A stretch of DNA of 64,000 nucleotides from Nitrososphaera sp. (GTDB lineage: Archaea; Thermoproteota; Nitrososphaeria; Nitrososphaerales; Nitrososphaeraceae): NCBI RefSeq assembly GCF_013388945.1, contig NZ_JACAEH010000002.1, positions 96,709 to 160,708 on the forward strand. Reading direction: 5' to 3'. A program made the translations under genes and the position numbers. Below, piece after piece: positions 33,741 to 42,204 of the stretch; position 1 is the stretch's first letter, and each line of letters starts with the position of its first letter. A model generated the notes under the pieces. That model ran no database searches. It was given only the letters and a program-made list of their open reading frames with translations, and was not told where the DNA came from.

Positions 33741-34082
33741 ATGCGCTACACCACGTACAAGTTGGGCCGCTCTAGAGCAATAAAAATCGATTTCTATATA
33801 CCTACAAGAACAAGAAACGGCAAAGAGATAGACCCAGATAAGGTGGACAGAATCGTAAACCAGATTTGGCCGAAATATCAAGGCGCCACAAAGCTAACCG
33901 GTACGGGCTATTATCGTCCAAAGTCAGGGAAAGATGAGATTACCGATAGTTATGTGCTTTCGATAATCACAACACCCGACAGAACATTCAATCGTCATCT
34001 ACGACATTTTAAGCAAAAAATTAAAGAAGACCTGCATCAAGAGTCGGTGCTGATAACGTGGCATTATGTTGAAGTTTTGTGA
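33741..34082 (+). CDS. hypothetical protein, 113 aa
   Basis: A basic alpha/beta protein (MRYTTYKLGRSRAIKIDFYIPTRTRNGKEI...), with a notable YYRPKSGKDEITDSYVLSIITT segment. No family is recognised; the pattern resembles small proteins of mobile elements, but that is only an impression. ATG 33741 is divergent from the stress protein and may use an AT box near 33702 (a TTG at 33762 is the alternative). It is the last complete gene of the AT-rich region. Confidence 0.5.
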   Translation: MRYTTYKLGRSRAIKIDFYIPTRTRNGKEIDPDKVDRIVNQIWPKYQGATKLTGTGYYRPKSGKDEITDSYVLSIITTPDRTFNRHLRHFKQKIKEDLHQESVLITWHYVEVL

Positions 34083-34164
34083 TAGTATTGTATGGGTGGG
34101 TAATTCGGCCACCGATGCATCAATGTGTGACGCAAACCTCCCGTATTTTCAGAAATCGTTCCTG

Positions 34165-34272
34165 CATGCCCATATCGCCCTGCGGCATGGCCGGAGCGCC
34201 TCCGGACTTGCTTGAGGCTATAACGTCGTCTATCCTCAGGATCATCGACGCAGCTTCCGTGGCTGACTTAAT
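34165..34272 (-). pseudogene. fragment of a thermosome subunit C-terminus
   Basis: The minus strand encodes IKSATEAASMILRIDDVI and ASSKSGGAPAMPQGDMGM, which is the conserved last helix and the Gly/Met-rich tail of group II chaperonin (thermosome) subunits. Nothing of the remaining roughly 500 residues is present; upstream the frame runs into an AT-rich palindromic element, downstream it reads through to a stop at 34120. The fragment is GC-rich like core genes, in contrast to the DNA left of it. No complete thermosome gene is in the window. Confidence 0.75.
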
Positions 34273-34277
34273 TACTC

Positions 34278-34327
34278 GCAAAAATTGCACCATTTTTTCG
34301 TGCTCAAAATGGTGCATTGTGCACCAT
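34278..34327 (-). repeat. three-half-site palindromic element, copy B
   Basis: Read on the minus strand: ATGGTGCA (34327-34320), CAA, TGCACCAT (34316-34309), the 15-base spacer TTTGAGCACGAAAAA (34308-34294), a third half-site ATGGTGCA (34293-34286) and ATTTTTGC. The 8-bp arms are perfect. The same architecture and identical spacer occur at 49296-49337 with different arm bases. It abuts the thermosome fragment. Confidence 0.75.
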
Positions 34328-34418
34328 ATTTCCACTGGAAACACCTGTGTATTTGGTAAGAACCATGCCATCCGCATAAGCGAAATACTTTTAGGCTATT
34401 CAAATTCCTAGCTAAGTG

Positions 34419-35414
34419 ATGTCTGCCTTACTCAAGGACCGAGTATGGACGATGCTGTCAGAGACTTCCAAAAAGGGCGTCTACCCGCTCCACGGAAACA
34501 AGCTTGGCCTTTACCGCATCCCAATAGAGATCACGGAAAAGGCCGATATTGCAAGCATACAGAACGACCTGAGAAGCTCGGGCTTTACCATGCAGACACA
34601 CGCAGACAGGATATACGTCACCTACAAGTGGACCGAAAAGGGCACCGACCCGGTCACCGGCGAGGAGCTCTCGGCAGAGCCCAACATAACAGTCGAGATT
34701 GTGACCGGCGAGGTGGTAGATCTCATTTACCAGATAAGACAGCTGGAATACTTTGGCGACCCTTACTGGATAAGGAACTACCGCCAGACTGCCGACAGGC
34801 ACGCCAAGATGGTCATTGATACTATAATCCGCAACACCAAGATCGGCGACAAGATGATTGCCCAGTACCAGAAGGCAGAAAAGCTGACACTTGAGCAGGC
34901 GATAAAGAAGCTTGAAGAAAACACGCCACTTGCGCTAAAGCCAAAGGCAAGGAGCGCTACCGCGCCCCCGCCCGCGCAGGCAGCCGCAGCGCCCAAGCCC
35001 GCGCCGGCAATGGCCGCGCCGCAGGCCCCCGCTGCAGGTGGAGGCGACACCACTGTATCGCTTTCAGGTTCCGGCACTAGCTACTCAAAGGTCGAAGGGC
35101 CCATTGACGTCAAGTTCAAGGAAAAGAGGCAGCAGGCAGGCAAGTTCAAAGGAATCGCAGTCTGGGGCCCATACGACGCGCCCGGCCAGCTTGGAATCTG
35201 GGGTACCAACGTCTGCGTCGATTTCGACATCTGTGTCGCTGACGGCGCCTGCATAGAGGCCTGCCCTGTCAACGTCTACGAGTGGCTCGAGACTCCGGGC
35301 CACCCTGCATCGGAGAAGAAGGCGTTCATGGCAAGAGAAAAAGACTGCATATTCTGCCTTGCGTGCGAGAACGTCTGCCCTCCGCAGGCGATAAAGATAT
35401 TCCAAAAGAGCTAG
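34419..35414 (+). CDS. zinc-type ferredoxin with long N-terminal domain
   Basis: Residues about 260-331 form a two-cluster ferredoxin. FDICVADGACIEACPVNVYEW and CIFCLACENVCPPQAI supply two [4Fe-4S] sites, and the TPGHPASEKKA segment matches the zinc-containing ferredoxins of Sulfolobus. The electron carrier is fused to about 165 residues of an unrecognised alpha/beta domain through an Ala/Pro linker (about residues 178-212). ATG 34419 lies 27 bases after a TATA-like box (aatacttttagg), leaderless. It could pair with 2-oxoacid oxidoreductases. The fusion is unusual to my knowledge. Confidence 0.85.
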   Translation: MSALLKDRVWTMLSETSKKGVYPLHGNKLGLYRIPIEITEKADIASIQNDLRSSGFTMQTHADRIYVTYKWTEKGTDPVTGEELSAEPNITVEIVTGEVVDLIYQIRQLEYFGDPYWIRNYRQTADRHAKMVIDTIIRNTKIGDKMIAQYQKAEKLTLEQAIKKLEENTPLALKPKARSATAPPPAQAAAAPKPAPAMAAPQAPAAGGGDTTVSLSGSGTSYSKVEGPIDVKFKEKRQQAGKFKGIAVWGPYDAPGQLGIWGTNVCVDFDICVADGACIEACPVNVYEWLETPGHPASEKKAFMAREKDCIFCLACENVCPPQAIKIFQKS

Positions 35415-35451
35415 CATCGACATTAATATCCCAACAAGCCTACCACTAGCG

Positions 35452-35928
35452 TTGGCTAGGTTCCGCGTCGTGGCTACGGGTGGCACGTTTGACGAGATAC
35501 ACGCAGGGCACATCGCGCTCCTGGCAAGGGCGTTTGAGGTCGGCGACAGGGTGATAATCGGCGTGACAAGCAACGAGTTTGCATCCTCTTACAAGGGCAA
35601 GAAGCTGAACCACGGTTTTGACCAGCGCGTCGCAAACCTAAAGCGGGCCATCTCTGAAAAGTTTGGCGACGTCAAGTACCAGATAGCGAGGCTTGACAGC
35701 GAGTTCGGGCCTGCGGTCACGACCGGCGAGGTTGGCGCGCTCGTCGCAAGTGCCGAGACCAAGGCAAAGGGCCCCAAGCTCAACGAGATACGCAGGAAAA
35801 ACGGCCTGCCCCCGGCAGAGGTGATAGCAGTCGAGATGGTGAAGGCAGAGGACGGCCTGCCGATATCGTCAACCCGCATCCGCGCAGGCGAGATTGACAG
35901 AAACGGCCGGTTGTTAAGGCCAAAGTAA
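35452..35928 (+). CDS. coaD: pantetheine-phosphate adenylyltransferase (archaeal type)
   Basis: Makes dephospho-CoA from 4'-phosphopantetheine and ATP. The nucleotidyltransferase motifs are clear: TGGTFDEIHAGH (residues 9-20, T/HxGH) and ISSTRIRAGEID near the end (ISSTxxR). 158 residues matches the archaeal/eukaryotic PPAT. TTG start; the C-terminus ends GRLLRPK. Downstream gene is on the same strand. Confidence 0.92.
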   Translation: MARFRVVATGGTFDEIHAGHIALLARAFEVGDRVIIGVTSNEFASSYKGKKLNHGFDQRVANLKRAISEKFGDVKYQIARLDSEFGPAVTTGEVGALVASAETKAKGPKLNEIRRKNGLPPAEVIAVEMVKAEDGLPISSTRIRAGEIDRNGRLLRPK

Positions 35929-35989
35929 GACAGGCTCAACAATCTTTGATTACCGGGATTTTATCCTCCGATGTGCAGCGACTGCCGGA

Positions 35990-36328
35990 ATGTTCCCGGA
36001 AACACCCATAGAATTTGCAGAGAACAAGATAGTCGGCACGATAAAGGGCCTGAGAGAGGGCCTTGATCCAGATGTCCTGGCATACTGGTACAAGCGCATC
36101 GAGGACAGGTCCATAGAGGTGGTGCCGGAGCACCTCAAGGACAAGGTGCACTTTGAGCAGGACAGGGTTCTCTGGATGAAGTTCAAGATGAACGTCTCAA
36201 AGAGGGCCGTGCCCTATGTGATGAACGTTATTGAGGAGTACATCCCGATGATGCCCTACTCGACTGGCCTGTATTTCCGAAAGGTGCAGGAGGCCCTCAC
36301 CGACGAGATGAACAAGGACCTGTGCTAG
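35990..36328 (+). CDS. conserved hypothetical protein, 112 aa
   Basis: A soluble, mainly helical protein (MFPETPIEFAENKIVGTIKGLREGLDPDVLAYWYKRIEDRS is its N-terminal region in outline). Charged and without cysteines until the last residue. ATG 35990 is the first good start. It converges on the small gene at 36325 with a 4-base overlap. The family is not recognised but core-like composition suggests a conserved thaumarchaeal gene. Confidence 0.6.
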   Translation: MFPETPIEFAENKIVGTIKGLREGLDPDVLAYWYKRIEDRSIEVVPEHLKDKVHFEQDRVLWMKFKMNVSKRAVPYVMNVIEEYIPMMPYSTGLYFRKVQEALTDEMNKDLC

Positions 36329-36609
36329 TCCTTCACGGATATCTCCGCCACCGACCCGGCAAAGTCGCTTGAAACGACGGTGGACTTGCCGGCGGCGATG
36401 CTTTTCAAAAGCGCCTCGAGGCGCTCGGCGTTTTTCCTGTCCTTCAGGACTACTGCGTGCGACGACTTGTCCTTGAGTTTTACCACGACCTCGCTCCCGA
36501 TGACTGCCGTGACGCCGGCCACGTATACTGTGCCGTCCTTCTGGACCGACACTAATGCAGCAAGTTTCTCGGCCTCGTACCTACCGTCGCATTCAAACTG
36601 GAACTTCAT
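36325..36609 (-). CDS. hypothetical protein downstream of trpS, 94 aa
   Basis: ATG 36609 (MKFQFECDGRYEAEKLAAL) overlaps the trpS stop (ATGA), so the gene is coupled to TrpRS. The product is a small beta-rich, lysine-rich protein with one N-terminal Cys; the alternating VSVQKDGTVYVAGVTAVIG strands suggest a compact fold. No known motif. A role related to tRNA-Trp charging is suggested only by position. Confidence 0.6.
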   Translation of the reverse strand: MKFQFECDGRYEAEKLAALVSVQKDGTVYVAGVTAVIGSEVVVKLKDKSSHAVVLKDRKNAERLEALLKSIAAGKSTVVSSDFAGSVAEISVKD

Positions 36610-37763
36610 GGCTCTATCGGCTGCTCGTCGTACATGAACTTGGCAACCACGTCCCTTGCCTTTTCGCGCCGCTTCTTGAACTGCGTGACAAACGGCACTG
36701 CGCCCTTTGCAAGGTCGCCCTTGCACTCGCCACAGAGCAGGTTGCCGCTCCTGCACTTTAGCAGCCGCTCGTCGGACTGTTTTTCGGTGTCAAAGAAGTA
36801 GCGCAGGTACCAGAACACAGGGCAGCCCGTCGGGTTGCCACCAAGCTGGCGCTGGAGCGCCACCGTCGGCTGGCCGCCTGTAAAGGACGACGACGTTTTT
36901 TTCTCGACGACTTCTGGCTCGTCCGTCGTGAAAATGGCAGTCTCGGGTTTTGACGACGACATCTTGCCCATCATCCCGAGGCCGGGCAGGAACTTGCTGT
37001 GTATCTGCGCCGGCTTGTAGTAGCCCATCCTGTCGGCCACGTCGCGAGTCATGCGCCAGTACGGGTCCTGGTCAATTGCGGCAGGTATCAGCACCGGCAC
37101 GTTCCTGCCTTCTATCACTGACGGCAGAAAGCAAGGCGCGGCCTGGACAGGAGGGAAGCCTATCATGCCTATGTTGGTAGAGTTGGTAAAGCCAAAGACC
37201 GCTTTTGCAGTCGAGAAAGTTATGCGCTTGGCTATCTCTGTCGCAAGCGGGTAGAGGTGCTGGATGTGCTTTGTGTCGACTATAATCCTCGTCTTTTTTG
37301 GGTCAAATCCGATGGCTATAATGTCAAGTATGTTCTCGTACGTGTAGCGCCTCGTCTCTTCGCGGGTCCTGTCCTGCCCGTACAGGAACTTTTCGTCGTC
37401 GGTTATCTGGAACAAAAGTTTTGAGCCAAACCTGTCTTGCAGGTACTTTGTGAATATCCACGGCATGACGTGGCCCATGTGGACCATCCCCGACGGCCCC
37501 CGGCCGGTGTACAGATAGAAATCCTCGCCCTTTTCCTTTTTGTCAAGCACCCAGTCAAAGTCTCGGTGGGAAAAAAAGTATCCAAGCTTCAGCATCGGGT
37601 GGACCTCTCCTGTCAGCTTTTTCATTTTAGACAGTATAGCAGGCGTTATGGGCTGCGTGCCGAACTTTTCCACGAGGCGGTTGTAGTCTATTTCGCCTTC
37701 GACCTCCCACGGCGTGACTGTAAAGTCGCCCTTTTCTGCCGGTTCTTCCGCGGGAGAAGACAT
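36606..37763 (-). CDS. trpS: tryptophanyl-tRNA synthetase
   Basis: A class I synthetase of the archaeal/eukaryotic type. The HIGH-like motif is HMGH in GPSGMVHMGHVMPW (about residues 91-104), and the KMSKS-like loop is MSSSKPETAIFTTDEPE (about 270). 385 residues is usual. A TATA box (gtttttaaacg, centre about 37790) lies 27 bases from the ATG and is shared with the divergent pheS. Confidence 0.95.
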   Translation of the reverse strand: MSSPAEEPAEKGDFTVTPWEVEGEIDYNRLVEKFGTQPITPAILSKMKKLTGEVHPMLKLGYFFSHRDFDWVLDKKEKGEDFYLYTGRGPSGMVHMGHVMPWIFTKYLQDRFGSKLLFQITDDEKFLYGQDRTREETRRYTYENILDIIAIGFDPKKTRIIVDTKHIQHLYPLATEIAKRITFSTAKAVFGFTNSTNIGMIGFPPVQAAPCFLPSVIEGRNVPVLIPAAIDQDPYWRMTRDVADRMGYYKPAQIHSKFLPGLGMMGKMSSSKPETAIFTTDEPEVVEKKTSSSFTGGQPTVALQRQLGGNPTGCPVFWYLRYFFDTEKQSDERLLKCRSGNLLCGECKGDLAKGAVPFVTQFKKRREKARDVVAKFMYDEQPIEP

Positions 37764-37783
37764 GATGCAAAGACATCGCGCTA

Positions 37784-37796
37784 ACGTTTAAAAACT
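37784..37796. promoter_or_regulatory. shared TATA box of trpS and pheS
   Basis: cgtttaaaaac is the only AT-rich box in the 57-base gap between two divergent aminoacyl-tRNA synthetase genes. Its centre is about 27 bases from the trpS ATG and 31 bases from the pheS ATG, fitting both. One box may set both promoters. Confidence 0.5.
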
Positions 37797-37820
37797 CTTC
37801 CCACATGTCAACCCTGAACA

Positions 37821-39305
37821 ATGAGTAGCGACGCCTCCGCGCTCCACCCGATTGAAAGGGCAATCCTGAAGGCGCTCTCGCAGGGCGAGCAGGCGTCTAT
37901 CGAGGCGCTTGCGGGGGCGTCCGGCCTTTCTGCAGACCAGGCCCGGCGCGGAGTCGAGTGGCTGAAATTCAAGGGCCTGATTGCAGTTTCTGAATCTTCC
38001 ACTTTTGCAGTGTCGCTTGACGCAGAAGGCAGGGGTGCCGCGCAATTCGGCCTGCCGGAGCGCAGGCTTGTCAGGGCAGTCAAGGAGGGCAGGGACACGA
38101 TGGCAAAGGTGCTTGCAAGCGGCGCGCTCAAGGGCGACGAGGTAAACGCGGCTGTCGCAGGCGCAAGGCGCAACCAGTGGATACAGTTCGGGCAGGGCGG
38201 CACAATATCGGCGTTGCAGGCGCCCCAGTCGCCTGAAGAACTTGCGCTTGTAAGGCTGGCAAAGGGAAGCGCCGACGAGTCACAGCTGAGCGAGCAGGAA
38301 AAGGCAGGGCTTGCACTCTTGAAAAAGAGGCCCGGCTACATAACTTCAAGCGAGCAGAAAAAGACGCAGATATCGATAACAGAAGCAGGCAGGGCCATCC
38401 TTCCGGCGATCGAGAGCGAAAAGCCGCAGGAGCGCAGGCTCAGCCCAGAATTGATAACGTCCGGGAAATGGAAAAACGTCGAGTTCAGCGCGCTTGATGT
38501 CGAGGCGCCGGCGCCGGCCGTCTACCCGGGCAGGCGCCACCCGCTGGTTGACATCATCGAGGAAGTGAAAGAGATCTTTGTGGGCCTCGGCTTTTCAGAA
38601 ATAGACGGGCCGATGGTGCAGTCTGGCTTTTGGAACTTTGACGCGCTGTTTACGCCGCAGGACCACCCGGCAAGGGAGATGCAGGACACCTTTTACATTT
38701 CAGGGCAGAGCCAGCCCGTACCGGCAAGCAAGGACCAGATAGCAAAGGTGTCGGCAGTGCACAGGGCCGGCTGGGGCGGCTGGGACACAAAAGAAGCACA
38801 GCGCATAGTGCTCCGCACGCACACCACTCCCGTAACACTCCAGCACCTAGCGGCGCAAAAACCCGGGAGCGCCAGGTTCTTTTCAGTCGGCAGGGTGTTC
38901 CGCAACGAGAAGGTCTCGTACAAGCACCTGGTCGAGTTCCACCAAGTAGAAGGAGTCGCGACCACCCCAAAGGCGTCTTTGCGCGACCTCATGGGCCTGC
39001 AAAAAGAGTTTTACGCGCGCATGGGCATAAAGAAGGTCAAGTTCTGGCCGACGTTCTTCCCTTACACAGAGCCGTCGCTACAGAGCATGGTATACAACGA
39101 CAGGCTGCAAAAATGGGTGGAGCTTTTCGGGATGGGGATATTCAGGCCCGAAGTGACAAAACCGCTTGGCATCAAAAACCCCGTCCTTGCCTGGGGCGGC
39201 GGCCTTGAGCGCATCGCGATGCTGCGGTTCAACCTTGACGACGTGCGCGACATATACGGCAACAGGCTGTCATGGCTCAGGAGCGTGCCAAGATGCCAGT
39301 CGTAA
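37821..39305 (+). CDS. pheS: phenylalanyl-tRNA synthetase alpha subunit
   Basis: The catalytic subunit of heterotetrameric PheRS. The N-terminal about 200 residues contain winged-helix tRNA-binding repeats (HPIERAILKALSQGEQASIEAL). The class II core has HPLVDIIEEVKEIFVGLGFSEIDGP (motif 1), FRNEKVSYKHLVEFHQVEGV (motif 2) and AWGGGLERIAMLRFNLDDVRDIYG (motif 3). The length of 494 is typical for archaea. The 3' end overlaps pheT. Confidence 0.96.
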   Translation: MSSDASALHPIERAILKALSQGEQASIEALAGASGLSADQARRGVEWLKFKGLIAVSESSTFAVSLDAEGRGAAQFGLPERRLVRAVKEGRDTMAKVLASGALKGDEVNAAVAGARRNQWIQFGQGGTISALQAPQSPEELALVRLAKGSADESQLSEQEKAGLALLKKRPGYITSSEQKKTQISITEAGRAILPAIESEKPQERRLSPELITSGKWKNVEFSALDVEAPAPAVYPGRRHPLVDIIEEVKEIFVGLGFSEIDGPMVQSGFWNFDALFTPQDHPAREMQDTFYISGQSQPVPASKDQIAKVSAVHRAGWGGWDTKEAQRIVLRTHTTPVTLQHLAAQKPGSARFFSVGRVFRNEKVSYKHLVEFHQVEGVATTPKASLRDLMGLQKEFYARMGIKKVKFWPTFFPYTEPSLQSMVYNDRLQKWVELFGMGIFRPEVTKPLGIKNPVLAWGGGLERIAMLRFNLDDVRDIYGNRLSWLRSVPRCQS

Positions 39306-40924
39306 ACGTCTCCCTTGACAGGCTGAAAAAGATGGTGCCCGGAGTCAAAATAGACAGGGCGCTTGAGATGCTGCCGTTTGTGGGCCTTGACATAGAAGGG
39401 ACGGACGGCAACATAGTGAGGGTAGAGTACAACCCAAACAGGCCCGACTTTTCGTCAGACTATGGCATCGCAAGGGCGCTCTCTGGACTGCTTGGCAAAA
39501 AGACAGGCGCGCCGAAGTTCAAGGCGTCAGGCAAGAGCGGCATTTCAGTAAGGGTCGACAAGAAGGTCAAAGGCGTCAGGCCCTTTGTGGCGGCGCTTGT
39601 AGCCAGAAACGGCAGGCTGGACGACGAGTCGATAAAGCAGATAATCGCAATGCAGGAAGACCTGCACAACGGACCGGGCAGGCGCAGGAAAAAGGCTTCC
39701 ATCGGGATCCACAACCTCGACGCCATCAAGGGGCCGATAAAATACACGCTTGTGAGCGGCGGCCACTCGTTTGTGCCCCTTGGCGAAAAAGGCGAGATGA
39801 CTGTAAAGCAGGTCCTTGAAGAAACCCAGACGGGCCGCGAGTACGGCCACCTGCTTGGTAACAAGTATCCAGCAATAATCGACGGCAAGGGCACGACGCT
39901 ATCATTGCCGCCCATCATAAACGGCGAGGCCACAAAAGTCGATGCAAAATGCAGGAACCTGTTTGTAGAAGTCACTGCGACTGACAGAAAGGCTGCAGAC
40001 GACGTGCTTGCAGTCCTTGCGATGACCCTCGCAGACGCGGGCTTTGAGATAAGGTCCGTTTCAATCGTCGACGGCAAAAAACGCGATACGCCGGACATGA
40101 AGCCTGTAAAGATGTCAGTCGACGCAGGCTATGTCAACGAGATCTTGGGGCTGGAACTTTCGCCGGCGCAGATTGTTGGCTGCCTGAAAAAATGCAGGCT
40201 CGACGCCAAGGCTGCAAAGGACAGTGTAACCTGCACGATACCGCGCTACAGGACGGACATCTTTTCCCCCGTCGACCTTGCGGAGGAAGTGGCGATAGGC
40301 TACGGGCTTTACAACATCGAGCCGACGTTTCCTTCTTCCCCCGTCGCAGGCCAGCGCTCTGAAATGTCGGCGCGCTTTGACGCCGCGCGCGACACGATGG
40401 CCGGCCTTGGCATGATAGAGGCGTTCAACTTTTCCCTCTCTAGCAGGCAGGTGCAGTACGAGCTTGCAGGCAGGGCGCCCGAAGGAGAGATCCTTGCGGT
40501 GGACGGCAGCAAGAGCGCCGAGCACGACATTTTAAGGGACGCACTTGTCCCGTCGCTTTTGCAGTCGCTTGCCAGAAACGTGCACGAAGAGTACCCGCAG
40601 AGGCTGTTTGAAATAGGCAAGGTCTTCAGGAAAACCGACAGGATAGAAGAGTCGTGGCACATTGCGGCAGCCATAGCGCACGGCGAGGCCGACTATACGG
40701 AGATAAAATCGGCGCTCCAAGCGCTTGCGTCCGCGTTTGGAATGCAGGTTACAACAAAGGCGTCGCAGGACCAGCTCTTCATCAAGGGCAGGTGCGCCGC
40801 CGTGATGAAGGGCGACAGGCAAGTGGGCACCATAGGCGAGATAACGCCCCTAGCAATCGACAGTTTCAAGCTGAGGGTGCCTGTCGCAGCGTTTGAGGTA
40901 GACCTGCAGGCCTTGCTTTTGTAA
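39293..40924 (+). CDS. pheT: phenylalanyl-tRNA synthetase beta subunit
   Basis: The second PheRS subunit, archaeal/eukaryotic form, with B1 (MPVVNVSLDRLKKMVPGVKI), B3/4 editing domain (residues about 85-270, including GIHNLDAIKGPIKYTLV), B5 and the degenerate class II module at the C-terminus. ATG 39293, overlapping the pheS stop, gives the family N-terminus; a start at 39272 is possible but adds foreign residues. 543 residues is normal. Editing of Tyr-tRNA-Phe is expected from the B3/4 domain. Confidence 0.95.
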   Translation: MPVVNVSLDRLKKMVPGVKIDRALEMLPFVGLDIEGTDGNIVRVEYNPNRPDFSSDYGIARALSGLLGKKTGAPKFKASGKSGISVRVDKKVKGVRPFVAALVARNGRLDDESIKQIIAMQEDLHNGPGRRRKKASIGIHNLDAIKGPIKYTLVSGGHSFVPLGEKGEMTVKQVLEETQTGREYGHLLGNKYPAIIDGKGTTLSLPPIINGEATKVDAKCRNLFVEVTATDRKAADDVLAVLAMTLADAGFEIRSVSIVDGKKRDTPDMKPVKMSVDAGYVNEILGLELSPAQIVGCLKKCRLDAKAAKDSVTCTIPRYRTDIFSPVDLAEEVAIGYGLYNIEPTFPSSPVAGQRSEMSARFDAARDTMAGLGMIEAFNFSLSSRQVQYELAGRAPEGEILAVDGSKSAEHDILRDALVPSLLQSLARNVHEEYPQRLFEIGKVFRKTDRIEESWHIAAAIAHGEADYTEIKSALQALASAFGMQVTTKASQDQLFIKGRCAAVMKGDRQVGTIGEITPLAIDSFKLRVPVAAFEVDLQALLL

Positions 40925-41065
40925 GAAAGCCACAAATACCATGCAGTCGCACTACATTCACCCCGTTTAAAGAGCACGCAGAGGAGCTAAAGGCTAACCC
41001 GTGATCGCGTGTGAGTCAGAGACGGGGCACACAAATTTATACCCACGGTGACGCAAGCTTCCATC

Positions 41066-42094
41066 ATGTCGCAGGACGGTCAGAAAGAAGAGAAAAAGCC
41101 AAAGGCAGTAGCGCTGCTTTCAGGCGGCCTTGACAGCAGCCTTGCCGTAAGGATGATGCTGGAGCAGGGAGTCGATGTCGAAGCTGTCGCGATAAAGACG
41201 CCCTTCTGCGACTTTGACTGCGGCAAGGGCTGCGGACACCGGGTAAAGGAGGTCGCAGACGAGATTGGAATCAAGCTAAAGACGGTGTATTTTGGAGAAG
41301 AGTACCTGCGCATGCTAAAGGACCCCAAGCACGGCTACGGCTCGGGGATGAACCCGTGCATCGACTGCAGGCAGATGATGTACGGCGCGGCCAAGGAGCA
41401 CATGGAAAAGACCGGCGCGGATTTCATAATAACAGGAGAGGTGCTGTTCCAGCGCCCGATGAGCCAGAACAACAGGGCTCTCCACATAATCGAGAGCGAG
41501 ACGGGGCTTGAAGGAAAGGTGTTGCGCCCGCTTTCTGCAAAGCACATGCCGCCAACAGACGCGGAAAAATCCGGCCTGATAAAGCGCGAGAACATGGGCG
41601 ACATCAAGGGTAGGTCGAGAAAGGGTCAGCTGGCACTTGCAAAGCATTTCGGCGTGCAAGAGCCGCCAAACGCCGCCGGCGGCTGCCTGCTTACCGACCC
41701 GGCGTTTTCAAAGCGCGTCGAAGACGCGATGCAGCACGCGCAGGACATCCCGTCTATAAACGACATCGAGCTCTTAAAAGTCGGGAGGCATTTCAGGCTC
41801 ACAGGGGACGCCAAGCTTGTGGTCGGCAGGAACAAGGACGAAAACGAGGTTATGCTGGCACTTGTAGAGGACGCCGACGTCGTACTGGAAGCAAAAGACT
41901 ATGTCGGCCCGGTCTGCATACTTCGCGGAAAAAGCGACGACAGCGCCATTGCTACTGCCGCGTCGATTGCGCTGCGCTACTCCGACGCGCCCAAGGACGC
42001 GCGGTCCAAGGTCAGGGTAAGGGCCGGCGGCTCTGAAAGGGAAATAGCAGTAGCGCCTGCGGACAACGGCTGGCTTGAAAGCATCCGGATCTGA
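41066..42094 (+). CDS. PP-loop ATPase, tRNA thiolation-like (ThiI/MnmA type)
   Basis: The N-terminal PP-loop SGGLDSSLA (about residues 18-26) is the adenylation site of the ThiI/MnmA/TtuA class. Cysteine-rich motifs CDFDCGKGCGH, NPCIDCRQM and GGCLLTDPAFSKR follow, and may hold an Fe-S cluster or carry sulfur. The C-terminal about 110 residues look like the small domain seen on related archaeal proteins. ATG 41066 is leaderless behind a TATA box (aaatttatacc, centre 41037). The target base cannot be named. Confidence 0.82.
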   Translation: MSQDGQKEEKKPKAVALLSGGLDSSLAVRMMLEQGVDVEAVAIKTPFCDFDCGKGCGHRVKEVADEIGIKLKTVYFGEEYLRMLKDPKHGYGSGMNPCIDCRQMMYGAAKEHMEKTGADFIITGEVLFQRPMSQNNRALHIIESETGLEGKVLRPLSAKHMPPTDAEKSGLIKRENMGDIKGRSRKGQLALAKHFGVQEPPNAAGGCLLTDPAFSKRVEDAMQHAQDIPSINDIELLKVGRHFRLTGDAKLVVGRNKDENEVMLALVEDADVVLEAKDYVGPVCILRGKSDDSAIATAASIALRYSDAPKDARSKVRVRAGGSEREIAVAPADNGWLESIRI

Positions 42095-42204
42095 TTTCCG
42101 GAACACGGATCGGCATTTTAAAGCTAAAATCGACCACCCGGTGAACGAGAATTGACCAGCTAGACTATTGAGAGCTGACTGCGAATCAAGCTGCACCTCA
42201 ACAG

